Source: Caproicibacterium lactatifermentans (GTDB lineage: Bacteria > Bacillota > Clostridia > Oscillospirales > Acutalibacteraceae). From it: a stretch of 64,000 nucleotides of DNA. The notes under the pieces are model-generated. The model was not told the DNA's origin. It was given only the letters and a program-made list of their open reading frames with translations, and made no database searches. The DNA lies in the NCBI RefSeq assembly GCF_013315815.1, contig NZ_CP046051.1:372001-436000 (forward strand), given 5' to 3'. This document shows positions 33,040-40,343 of the stretch, piece after piece (position 1 is the first letter of the stretch; each line of letters starts with the position of its first letter). Made by a program: the position numbers and the translations under genes.

Positions 33040-33202
33040 TACTTCGGCATTGTTTGGTTTGCACAAAGATACGAATGAAGGCGCAGCGCGTGAGCAGGCT
33101 GCACCGCCCAACGTGGGGTACGGCAGTCCAACAGGACGTGCCCACTGGTTCGTGACCGGAATATCTCTCCAAAGGCAGACAGTCTTGAAAGGCTGTCTTT
33201 TC
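33040..33202 (+). ncRNA. Candidate structured RNA with terminator
   Basis: Three hairpins lie inside a closing stem AGATA/TATCT (33067-33071 and 33162-33166). These are GGCG+CAGC with GCTG+CGCC (33080-33108), GTGGG/CCCAC enclosing GCAGTCC/GGACGTGC with an AACA loop (33113-33145), and CTGG/CCGG with a seven-base loop (33145-33159). A terminator AGACAG/CTGTCT-TTT follows at 33177-33202. No convincing ORF is present. The RNA could be independent or lead into the cupin gene; I recognise no known riboswitch class. Confidence 0.45.
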
Positions 33203-33283
33203 GTATCCCTTCAATGAAACACTTTCTTGAAACGCCTTTCATATATATAATAGTATACCAGAATATGAAGGGAGCAAAAAAGT

Positions 33284-33730
33284 ATGAATAATAGGTGTCC
33301 ACGTCAGGGCAACTGTAATCGTATGCTCTTACAAGATTATGGACCGGAGCCGTTTGTAGTTGACATTGAAGCAATGACAAGGAGAAATAATAATTATCGT
33401 ACGGCATTATGGACAGGGGACTATCTGCAGATGACTTTAATGAGCATCAGGGTGGGTGAAGATATAGGTCTGGAAATACATCCCGATACAGACCAGTTCC
33501 TTAGGATTGAGCAAGGCCGGGGAATTGTAAAGATGGGAAGCAAAAAGGATAATTTAACCTTCCAAAAACAGGTATGCCCTGGATATGTGATATTGGTACC
33601 AGCAAAAACATGGCACAATGTAATAAATACCGGAGATGTCCCACTGAAAATGTATACGATTTATGCACCTCCTCATCATCCGTGGGGCACGGTTCAAAAA
33701 ACAAAAGCTGACGCACAGGAAGCAGAATAA
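33284..33730 (+). CDS. Cupin-domain protein, cargo of the cotJC element
   Basis: A 148-residue single-domain cupin. Motif 1 includes GLEIHPDTDQFLRIEQGRG and motif 2 PAKTWHNVINTG; the His, Gln/Glu and second His could bind a metal. The front (PFVVDIEAMTRRNNNYRTALWTGDYLQMTLMSI) and the end (YAPPHHPWGTVQKTKADA) belong to a cupin subfamily common in clostridia. Its substrate is unknown. The promoter region has TTGAAA and overlapping TATAAT-like sequences around 33229-33255. A UUCG-loop terminator follows. Confidence 0.85.
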   Translation: MNNRCPRQGNCNRMLLQDYGPEPFVVDIEAMTRRNNNYRTALWTGDYLQMTLMSIRVGEDIGLEIHPDTDQFLRIEQGRGIVKMGSKKDNLTFQKQVCPGYVILVPAKTWHNVINTGDVPLKMYTIYAPPHHPWGTVQKTKADAQEAE

Positions 33731-33735
33731 TTAGG

Positions 33736-33766
33736 CAACGTATCGCTTCGGCGGTACGCTGTTTTT
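33736..33766 (+). terminator. Terminator after the cupin gene
   Basis: Stem AACGTATCGC/GCGGTACGCT with a TTCG tetraloop and T-run. The 180 bases from here to the right junction contain no gene. Confidence 0.82.
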
Positions 33767-33932
33767 ATACCCCAAAACTGAAACATACTGCGGCAAGCAC
33801 AATGTACCTGCAACCATGGGGTGCGGCGCACGGCTGACCGTCAGTATTGATGTCTTCTGCCACTCCCGCAAGCGGCGGCACTTAAGAAGATGTATCAGGG
33901 AATTACAAGTAGATTAAAATGAACAGTACTAT

Positions 33933-33957
33933 ATTATCGCAATTTAAAGTATGGTGG
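33933..33957 (+). other. Right att site (attR): inverted-repeat arm plus core
   Basis: ATTATCGCAATTTAAAG (33933-33949) followed by TATGGTGG (33950-33957). The arm is the partner of 29246-29262. Confidence 0.78.
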
Positions 33958-34474
33958 ACCTCACGGCGAACTTGGCGCGTCTTTAAGGTATATTTCGCAG
34001 CGTTATGTCATGCCGTATCCGGAACTGAAAGCAATCCTTACGGATGTCGGAACTGAGGAGCTGGCGCACTTGGAAATGGTTAGCACCATTGTGTATCAGC
34101 TGACACGGAACCTGACGCCGGAACAGATTAAAGAGGGCGGCTTTCAGGACTATTTCATCAACCATACGACCGGAATTTTTCCGGCAGACGCAAACGGTAT
34201 GCCGTTCAGTGCCATGACCATAGACGTTGCCGGCGACCCCATCACGGACCTGCACGAGGACCTTGCCGCTGAGCAGAAGGCACGCACAACTTATGACAAC
34301 ATCCTGCGCTTTGCGGAGGACCCCGACGTGCGTGACCCCATTAAATTCCTGCGTCAGCGCGAAGTGGTGCATTATCAGCGTTTCGGCGAGGCGCTGCGCA
34401 TCATTACGGACCACTTGGACAGTAAAAACTTTTACGCCCTTAACCCGGCTTTCGATAATACAAAAAAGAAATAA
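33950..34474 (+). pseudogene. cotJC: cotJC 3' part, codons 29-202
   Basis: Read from the core it gives YGGPHGELGASLRYISQRYV through DNTKKK. In the joined protein the manganese-catalase ligands would be E35, E65, H68, E136 and H169, close to the spacing known for manganese catalases. The fragment has no ribosome site at its own first ATG (34010), so it should not be translated alone. Lengths 92 and 517 bases after the GG crossover sum to 609, or 203 codons. A terminator follows, closing the cotJABC operon. Confidence 0.93.
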
Positions 34475-34504
34475 AGAAATGCAAGAATAGGGCGCACCGT
34501 GCCA

Positions 34505-34523
34505 AGCGGCGCGCCGCTTTTTT
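34505..34523 (+). terminator. Terminator of the cotJ operon
   Basis: Palindrome AGCGGCGCGCCGCT with TTTTTT. Confidence 0.85.
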
Positions 34524-34542
34524 ATGCAGGCGGCAAAGAATA

Positions 34543-34551
34543 TGGTATAAT
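34543..34551 (+). promoter_or_regulatory. Extended -10 promoter of the ABC-F gene
   Basis: TGGTATAAT with no good -35; 60 bases before the chosen start. Confidence 0.5.
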
Positions 34552-34612
34552 GACAAAGAGCGCGAAAACGACTGCGCCCGTTTCGGACTTTAGTGCGGCA
34601 AGGAGCAATGGA

Positions 34613-36406
34613 ATGTTATTATCTGCTGAACATATTTCAAAAAACTATGGAACCAAACAACTGCTGCAGGACGCCTCCTGCTATTTGAATGAGAAAGATA
34701 AAATTGGCATTATCGGAATTAACGGCACAGGGAAAAGCACCCTGCTGAAGATTTTGGCGGGCACGGAAACACCGGATTCCGGTATCGTCACGGTACAGCG
34801 CGGTGCCTGTATTTCTTTCCTGCCTCAGAATCCGGAAATGGATGACAGCCGGACTGTGCTGCAGCAGGCCATGGCACAGGTGTCACCATCATTTCCGGAA
34901 GTAAACGAATACGAAGTGAAGGCCATTTTAACGAAACTTGGCATGAATGACTGCTCCACGAAAATCGGCACGCTTTCCGGCGGACAGAAAAAGCGTGTGG
35001 CGCTGGCGGCCACGCTGAGCTGCCCAGCGGATATCTTGATTCTGGACGAACCGACCAACCATTTGGACAGCGAAATGGTTATGTGGCTGGAGGACCGGCT
35101 GGCCCGTTTTACCGGCGGGCTGATTATGGTCACGCATGACCGCTATTTTTTGGAGCGTGTGGTCAACCATATCACCGAACTTTCCCATGGCAAACTTTAT
35201 ACCTATGAAGCAAATTACTCCAAATACCTGCAGATGCGGATGGAACGGCAGGACATGGAGCAGGCCGGCGAGCGAAAGCGGCAGGCATTTCTGCGGCGGG
35301 AATATCAGTGGATTATGCGCGGTGCCCGTGCCAGGGGAACTAAAAGCCGCGGCCGAATAGAGAAATACAATGCTGTGAGGGAGCAGGCAGCACCGGTTAC
35401 AGACGGGCAGGTACAGATGGTCACCATGTCCAGCCGGCTGGGCAAAAAGCTCATTGAACTTTCCGACGTGTCCAAGTCGTTTGATGGAAGCTGCGTGGTC
35501 AGCCATTTTTCATACAATGTCAAACGCAGTGACCGCATCGGCATTGTCGGCCGGAACGGCGCGGGAAAATCCACACTGATGAACCTCATTGCGGGCAGGC
35601 TGCAGCCGGATACGGGCAAAGTAGACATCGGTTCTACCGTGAAGATTGGCTACTTCACGCAGGAGGGCAAGGAAATGGACAGCAGTCAGCTGGTTTACGA
35701 CTATATCAGTGAGATTGCCGGTGAAGTGAAAACCGCCGAGGGCACGTTTTCGGCCGCACAGATGCTGGAACGCTTCCTATTTACATCTGACCTGCAGTAT
35801 ACGCCAATCGGCAGGCTGAGCGGCGGGGAACGCCGCCGGCTGTACCTGCTGGGCATTTTGGTTTCCGCACCAAACATTTTACTTCTGGATGAACCGACCA
35901 ATGACCTTGATATTGCAACACTGACCATTCTGGAAAATTACCTCACTTCTTTTGCCGGTGCGGTCATTGCCGTATCCCATGACCGGTATTTTTTGGACAA
36001 GGTTGCGGGCAGCATTTTTGAGGTCGCGGACGGCGGTGACATTACCTGTTACAACGGTAGCTTTTCGGACTATCTGGAAAAGCGTCCCGCACCGCCGACG
36101 GAGAAAAAGGAGCATCAGCCTGCCGGGAAGCCAAAGCCGCGCGCCGCGGACAAACCGCAGCAGCTGAAAATGTCCTTTAGTGAACAGCACGAACTAAAAA
36201 CGATAGATGATGAGGTTGTCGCACTGGAAGGCAAGGTTCATGCCAAAGAAAAGGAAGTGGAGGCTGCCGCCAGCGACTACACGCGGCTGGTGCCGCTTAC
36301 ACAGGAATTAGAGGACCTGAAACAGCAGCTGGACGAAAAAAATGACCGCTGGCTATACCTCAACGACCTTGCGGAACGTATCGGTGCGCAGAACACTGAA
36401 AAATAA
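34613..36406 (+). CDS. ABC-F family ATPase (Uup/YdiF-like)
   Basis: A 597-residue soluble protein with two ABC domains and no membrane helix. Domain 1 has GINGTGKST, LSGGQKKRVALAATL and LILDEPTNHLD. Domain 2 has GRNGAGKST, LSGGERRRLYLLGIL and LLLDEPTNDLD. Between them is a linker with a basic segment; a charged C-terminal coiled coil (KTIDDEVVALEGKVHAKEKE) resembles Uup. ABC-F proteins act on stalled or antibiotic-bound ribosomes; a housekeeping role is more likely than resistance here. I chose the ATG at 34613 behind AAGGAGC; a longer start at 34550 is possible. Confidence 0.92.
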   Translation: MLLSAEHISKNYGTKQLLQDASCYLNEKDKIGIIGINGTGKSTLLKILAGTETPDSGIVTVQRGACISFLPQNPEMDDSRTVLQQAMAQVSPSFPEVNEYEVKAILTKLGMNDCSTKIGTLSGGQKKRVALAATLSCPADILILDEPTNHLDSEMVMWLEDRLARFTGGLIMVTHDRYFLERVVNHITELSHGKLYTYEANYSKYLQMRMERQDMEQAGERKRQAFLRREYQWIMRGARARGTKSRGRIEKYNAVREQAAPVTDGQVQMVTMSSRLGKKLIELSDVSKSFDGSCVVSHFSYNVKRSDRIGIVGRNGAGKSTLMNLIAGRLQPDTGKVDIGSTVKIGYFTQEGKEMDSSQLVYDYISEIAGEVKTAEGTFSAAQMLERFLFTSDLQYTPIGRLSGGERRRLYLLGILVSAPNILLLDEPTNDLDIATLTILENYLTSFAGAVIAVSHDRYFLDKVAGSIFEVADGGDITCYNGSFSDYLEKRPAPPTEKKEHQPAGKPKPRAADKPQQLKMSFSEQHELKTIDDEVVALEGKVHAKEKEVEAAASDYTRLVPLTQELEDLKQQLDEKNDRWLYLNDLAERIGAQNTEK

Positions 36407-36524
36407 GTATTTTTCGTTTTTTTTACCGTTGTCCTGTTTCTGCATTTTTCGGCATACGATGATTCATGGAAAGAGAAATTTTGCTATATTTTGACGAAAT
36501 GATTCAAAAAACTGCAAGAAAGCA

Positions 36525-36554
36525 TTGACAAAGCACAAAAAAAGTTACTATAAT
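36525..36554 (+). promoter_or_regulatory. Strong promoter of the oppA-like gene
   Basis: TTGACA, 18-base spacer, TATAAT. A leader of about 130 bases follows with a T-rich stretch; I recognise no riboswitch in it. Confidence 0.72.
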
Positions 36555-36690
36555 CAGACAGTAGATGATGAAGCTCTTACCGGTTTCGTGTTTTACTGCC
36601 TTTTTGTTTTTTAGGGAATTCCCCGTTTCCGGAAGCCGCACGGGCTGCCGCAGAAAGCGGGTACAAATGAGTGTACAAGGGGGACTAAAG

Positions 36691-38400
36691 ATGAAAAAGA
36701 GGATTTCAGGCAGCAGTACGCCTGCGTGGAAAAAACGTCTGTTTCGTGCAGCGGCTTTTTTGCTGGCGGCTGTTATGGCCGGCTCCATGGCGGGCTGCGG
36801 CAGCAGCGCAGGCAGCGCAGCGGCTTCCGCCGCCAGTACACGGTATCCGGGCACTTCCGCAGCCAATTCAGTGACGATTAATGTGCCTAACGAGCCGCCG
36901 GAACTGAACAGCATGCTGACAACCGACCAAGTTTCCGGCGATGTACTGCGTTTAACCGTATCCGGCCTGACAAAGCAGGACGCAAACGATACACCTCAGC
37001 CGGACATTGCCAAAAGCTGGGATATCAGCGCCGACAAAAAGACCTATACTTTCCACCTGCGCAAAGACGCGAAGTGGTCCAACGGCGAACCTGTGAAGGC
37101 AAAAGATTTCGTCTTTTCATGGTTAACGGCTATGACGGCTTCTACCGGTGCCCAATATGCCTATATTTTGACGGACAACATTGCTGGTGGGCAGGAATAT
37201 TACGATAAAAAAATCACTGCAGATAAGGTCGGTGTGAAGGCACTGGACGACTATACGCTGAAAGTAGAGTTTAAAAACCCAATTCCTTACGCGCTGAGCC
37301 TTACCTCTTTCTTTGCCTACCTGCCCATTAACGAAAAGGGATATAAGCAGATTACCGGCAGCAATGCGGACAAGTATGGCAAAAGCCCCCAGACGCTATT
37401 GACGAACGGTCCCTACAAAATGACAGAGTGGACACATGACGACCATGTGACACTGGTGAAAAACAACGATTACTGGGACGCTGCCAAAACGACCATTCCC
37501 AATGTAAAACTGACCATGCTGAAAGATGAGAACGCCATGATGAACGCCTTTAAGGCGGGCAGCGTGGATGAAGTAACTGTTAACGGCGACCAGATGGCCG
37601 CAATGAAGGCAGAGGGCGAGCCGGTCCACACCTACTCGGACGGCGGTACCGTTTATCTGGAGTACAATGTCAAGCGTACCAAGCTTGGTTTGAACAATGC
37701 TAAAATTCGCAAGGCCCTCGGCATGGCACTGGATACCGCCAAAATGTGCACCAATGTGCTGAAGGATGGTTCCACAGCGGCTACCGGCGTGGTGCCTACC
37801 GCCATTGCCGGTGCAAACGGCAGCTACGACAAAGCCCGCGGCACAGTCATAGCCGGCTATGACAAGGCAAAGGCCAAAGCACTGTTTGAGGATGGCCTGA
37901 AAGAAACCGGCCTTTCCAAGAACGACCTGAAGATTCCACTTGTTTCCAGTGATGACAGTAAAGCACAGAAAATAACAGCTTACCTGCAGCAGCAGTGGAG
38001 CGACGCCCTCGGCATTACCGTTGAGCTGAAGCCTATGCCCTCTAAGTCCCGTTTCGCTGCCATGAGCGCCGGTGATTTCGACATGGTGCTGACCAACTGG
38101 TTCCCGGACTACAACGACCCCATGACCTATCTGGATACACTGGTGACCACAAACGGCAACAATAACGGCAAATACAGCAGTAAGCAGTATGATACCTTAA
38201 TCCAGCAGGCTACTGCGGAGGCGGACGCCGCCAAACGGCAGAATATCCTCATTCAGGCCGAAAAGCTGATGATGGACGACTGCCCTATTTACCCGCTGTA
38301 CTTTAAGGCACAGTGCTATGTTACATCTGGTAAGTTCACCGGCCTCACACGCACCGCATTCCAGGACATTGACCTATGTGACGGAGCAAAAGTCAGCTGA
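36691..38400 (+). CDS. Oligopeptide-binding lipoprotein (OppA/MppA-like)
   Basis: A 569-residue ABC-transporter substrate-binding lipoprotein. A signal peptide ends in the lipobox AGSMAGC. The mature part is an SBP_bac_5 fold (NVPNEPPELNSMLTTDQVSG, YTFHLRKDAKWSNGEPVKAKDFVFSW cut here for length, and NWFPDYNDPMTYLD near the end). The ATG at 36691 follows AAGGGGG. Opp permease and ATPase genes are absent nearby, so it must use a system encoded elsewhere. Two genes for wall-peptide processing follow, which suggests muropeptides as ligands. Confidence 0.92.
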   Translation: MKKRISGSSTPAWKKRLFRAAAFLLAAVMAGSMAGCGSSAGSAAASAASTRYPGTSAANSVTINVPNEPPELNSMLTTDQVSGDVLRLTVSGLTKQDANDTPQPDIAKSWDISADKKTYTFHLRKDAKWSNGEPVKAKDFVFSWLTAMTASTGAQYAYILTDNIAGGQEYYDKKITADKVGVKALDDYTLKVEFKNPIPYALSLTSFFAYLPINEKGYKQITGSNADKYGKSPQTLLTNGPYKMTEWTHDDHVTLVKNNDYWDAAKTTIPNVKLTMLKDENAMMNAFKAGSVDEVTVNGDQMAAMKAEGEPVHTYSDGGTVYLEYNVKRTKLGLNNAKIRKALGMALDTAKMCTNVLKDGSTAATGVVPTAIAGANGSYDKARGTVIAGYDKAKAKALFEDGLKETGLSKNDLKIPLVSSDDSKAQKITAYLQQQWSDALGITVELKPMPSKSRFAAMSAGDFDMVLTNWFPDYNDPMTYLDTLVTTNGNNNGKYSSKQYDTLIQQATAEADAAKRQNILIQAEKLMMDDCPIYPLYFKAQCYVTSGKFTGLTRTAFQDIDLCDGAKVS

Positions 38401-38437
38401 AGGCTATTCCAGTTTTACTTTATACAATAAGCGAAAG

Positions 38438-38480
38438 GACCTGCTGCCGCGCGCACCTGCACCGGCCGGCAGGCCCTTTT
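38438..38480 (+). terminator. Terminator after the oligopeptide-binding gene
   Basis: Stem CCTGCTGCCG/CGGCAGG with a short T-run. Confidence 0.6.
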
Positions 38481-38582
38481 GCTGTGCTGCGGCAGTGGAC
38501 AGAATGCGAAAAATGCGGTAAAACAGTAGGAGAAAAGCCCTGCCAACCGTGGGGCTGCACATAGGGAAGGAGCTCAATTTTT

Positions 38583-39377
38583 ATGCAGCTGGAGACTTTA
38601 CAGAAAAAAACCGCAGCACTCATAGAAGATGCGGCGGCAAATGTTTCGGTGCTGGTACAGGACATTGCCGGGCGCCAGCCACTGCTTGCTTTTGGGGAGC
38701 AGCGGCGGTTGGTTTCGGCCAGCACCATTAAAACACAGATTTTGCTGACGGTGCTGGACGAAGTGCGGCAGGGCAAACGGAACCTGCAGGACATGGTATC
38801 CATCGCGCCGGCAGACATTTTGCCGGACAGCACCGCTTTTGACCGTCCGGTTGCGGCGGCCTCTTTGGAAGAGCTTTTGTACTGGATGGTTTGTATCAGC
38901 GATAATACCGCAACGAATCTGATGATTCGGCTGGTCGGTATGGATGCCGTCAACCGCTACAGCAGCGAGGTGCTGCACCTGACAGATACCTCACTGCAGC
39001 GAAAAATGCTGGACCACAACGCCGTGCGGCAGGGCCGCAACAACTACACCAGCCCGCGCGATATGCTGTGTACCTATCGGGCACTGGCACAGAAGACCAT
39101 TTTAACGCCGCAGCTGTGCAGCTATGCGCTTTCCCTGCTTTCCCGTCAGCAGGACAAAACAGTGGCGTTTCGGTATATTTGGGAGCCGCTGCAGGCTGCC
39201 CACAAAACCGGAGAACTGCGGGGCCTGGACCACGACACAGGCCTGCTGTTTCTGAACGGCCACACCTACTTTTTTGGCCTGTTTGCAACGGACGGTTCCT
39301 CTAATCGAGAAAATCAGCAGCTTTTGGGACGCTTGTTCCGTATGTTGGTGGATTATTTGAAAGGGGCGGCAGTATGA
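38583..39377 (+). CDS. Class A beta-lactamase-like serine hydrolase
   Basis: A 264-residue protein of the penicillin-binding fold. The active-site set is complete: S47-x-x-K50 (STIK), S106-D107-N108 (ISDNTATN) and KTG near residue 208 (HKTGELRG). There is no signal peptide, so it acts in the cytoplasm and is unlikely to give resistance. A role on imported wall peptides or D-amino-acid peptides is more plausible, since its stop overlaps a YkfC-like gene by four bases. I cannot identify the omega-loop Glu with certainty. The start follows AAGGAGC. Confidence 0.85.
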   Translation: MQLETLQKKTAALIEDAAANVSVLVQDIAGRQPLLAFGEQRRLVSASTIKTQILLTVLDEVRQGKRNLQDMVSIAPADILPDSTAFDRPVAAASLEELLYWMVCISDNTATNLMIRLVGMDAVNRYSSEVLHLTDTSLQRKMLDHNAVRQGRNNYTSPRDMLCTYRALAQKTILTPQLCSYALSLLSRQQDKTVAFRYIWEPLQAAHKTGELRGLDHDTGLLFLNGHTYFFGLFATDGSSNRENQQLLGRLFRMLVDYLKGAAV

Positions 39378-40195
39378 ATGGTATAAATAGTATTTTCCTG
39401 CGCGGCGTGACCGACTTGTTTCGCAGTCCAGATGATATGGAGCGTGTGGACCAGGCGCTGTGTGGAACTGCCGCACGTGTGTTGGAACGGCGCGGAGAAT
39501 GGTATCGGGTGGAAACTTCTTATGGCTACCGCGGATGGGCAGCAAAGGGAGATATGCGTGCGCTGAACAGTCGCAGTATTTGGGATGATGCCCCGAAACG
39601 TGTTGTCGTACAGGCCGCGGCAGATGTGCTGTCTCGGCCGCGGGTGCAGGGAATGTGCGTGCGCACGCTGGTACGCGGCTGTGTAGTAGGCCTGACCGAT
39701 ACAGATGAACGGGACGGCTGGCAGCAGGTCTGCCTGCCGGAAGGAATTACCGGATGGCTGCCCGCTTGCTTCCTTGCTGCGCTGCCGGAAACGGCCGGCG
39801 TACCGGAGGCAGACCTGCGTGCCTGCGTAACGGCATCGGCGCTTTCCTACCTTGGCACACAGTATCGGTGGGGCGGCAAAAGCCCGTTTGGCATTGACTG
39901 CTCCGGTCTTGTGCAGATGGCGTTCCAGCTGAACGGCATTACCATTTGGCGTGATGCGGAGATAAAGGAGGGCTTTCCGGTACACGAAATTCCCGAGGAG
40001 GAGATACGGCCGGCGGACTTGCTGTATTTTCCCGGCCATGTTGCCATGTATCTCGGCAGTGGGAAAATCGTCCATGCCACCGGCCACAAAGGGGACAGCT
40101 GCGTAACCGTGAACAGTTTGGACCCACGCAGCAGCCGCTGCCGTCAAGACCTTGCGGAGAGTATCACCGCCATTGGCAGCGCGTTTCCATACTAA
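39374..40195 (+). CDS. NlpC/P60 endopeptidase, YkfC-like
   Basis: A 273-residue enzyme with two N-terminal SH3-like domains (about 10-65 and 75-140) and a C-terminal NlpC/P60 domain. Catalytic residues are C176 in GIDCSGLV, H222 in FPGHVAMYLG and H234 in VHATGHKG. It lacks a signal peptide. The layout matches YkfC, which cleaves L-Ala-gamma-D-Glu from diaminopimelate in recycled wall peptides. The L-Ala-D-Glu product is the substrate of the epimerase at 4368. Coupled by ATGA overlap to the serine hydrolase. Confidence 0.87.
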   Translation: MNGINSIFLRGVTDLFRSPDDMERVDQALCGTAARVLERRGEWYRVETSYGYRGWAAKGDMRALNSRSIWDDAPKRVVVQAAADVLSRPRVQGMCVRTLVRGCVVGLTDTDERDGWQQVCLPEGITGWLPACFLAALPETAGVPEADLRACVTASALSYLGTQYRWGGKSPFGIDCSGLVQMAFQLNGITIWRDAEIKEGFPVHEIPEEEIRPADLLYFPGHVAMYLGSGKIVHATGHKGDSCVTVNSLDPRSSRCRQDLAESITAIGSAFPY

Positions 40196-40196
40196 A

Positions 40197-40252
40197 AATG
40201 TCCCTTACAGCACAGGAGCCCGCGGCGGTTCCTGCCTTGTAAGGGGCATCTT
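40197..40252 (+). terminator. Terminator after the YkfC-like gene
   Basis: Stem GTCCCTTACA/TTGTAAGGGGC around an inner CAGGAGCC/GGTTCCTG hairpin, then TCTTCTT. Confidence 0.7.
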
Positions 40253-40284
40253 CTTCTATCTTACGGCGGCTGGAGAAAATAGAC

Positions 40285-40322
40285 AAAAAAGCGGCGGGAC
40301 ATATTTGATGTCCTGCCGTTTT
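40285..40322. terminator. Bidirectional terminator between convergent genes
   Basis: Stem CGGCGGGACAT/ATGTCCTGCCG flanked by A-run and TTTT. Confidence 0.82.
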
Positions 40323-40343
40323 GGTACTACTATTATGTACGGT

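Larger units (their letters stand above)
29232..33949. mobile_element. 4,718-bp serine-recombinase element inside cotJC
   Basis: The element lies between two TATGGTGG cores and splits cotJC. A large serine recombinase gene ends 40 bases inside the left junction. The circle junction, formed from the last 17 bases of the element, the core and the first bases after it, is a 20-base imperfect inverted repeat (17 of 20 match) around GG. Contents from left to right: recombinase, XRE-like protein, small frameshifted ORF, 95-residue protein, replication-gene remnant, DUF4163/DUF3298-type protein, Cys-rich peptide, structured RNA candidate and cupin. It compares with skin in sigK, which is cut out in the mother cell. 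Confidence 0.88.

Noticed and set aside
33040-33166. The three-hairpin RNA as a tRNA-like molecule
   Set aside because: The third hairpin has a seven-base TTCGTGA loop, but the middle arm lacks an anticodon-type loop and the loop lacks the conserved A, so a tRNA is not supported.
33020-33214. A 64-codon minus-strand frame
   Set aside because: It lies across the structured RNA candidate, has no ribosome site and is best explained as a shadow of RNA structure.
34010-34474. The cotJC 3' part as an independent gene starting at 34010
   Set aside because: No ribosome site precedes this ATG, and the homology extends unbroken upstream to the att core.
38583-39377. Secreted beta-lactamase giving antibiotic resistance
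   Set aside because: The active-site motifs are present but there is no signal peptide, and the gene is coupled to a wall-peptide recycling enzyme.
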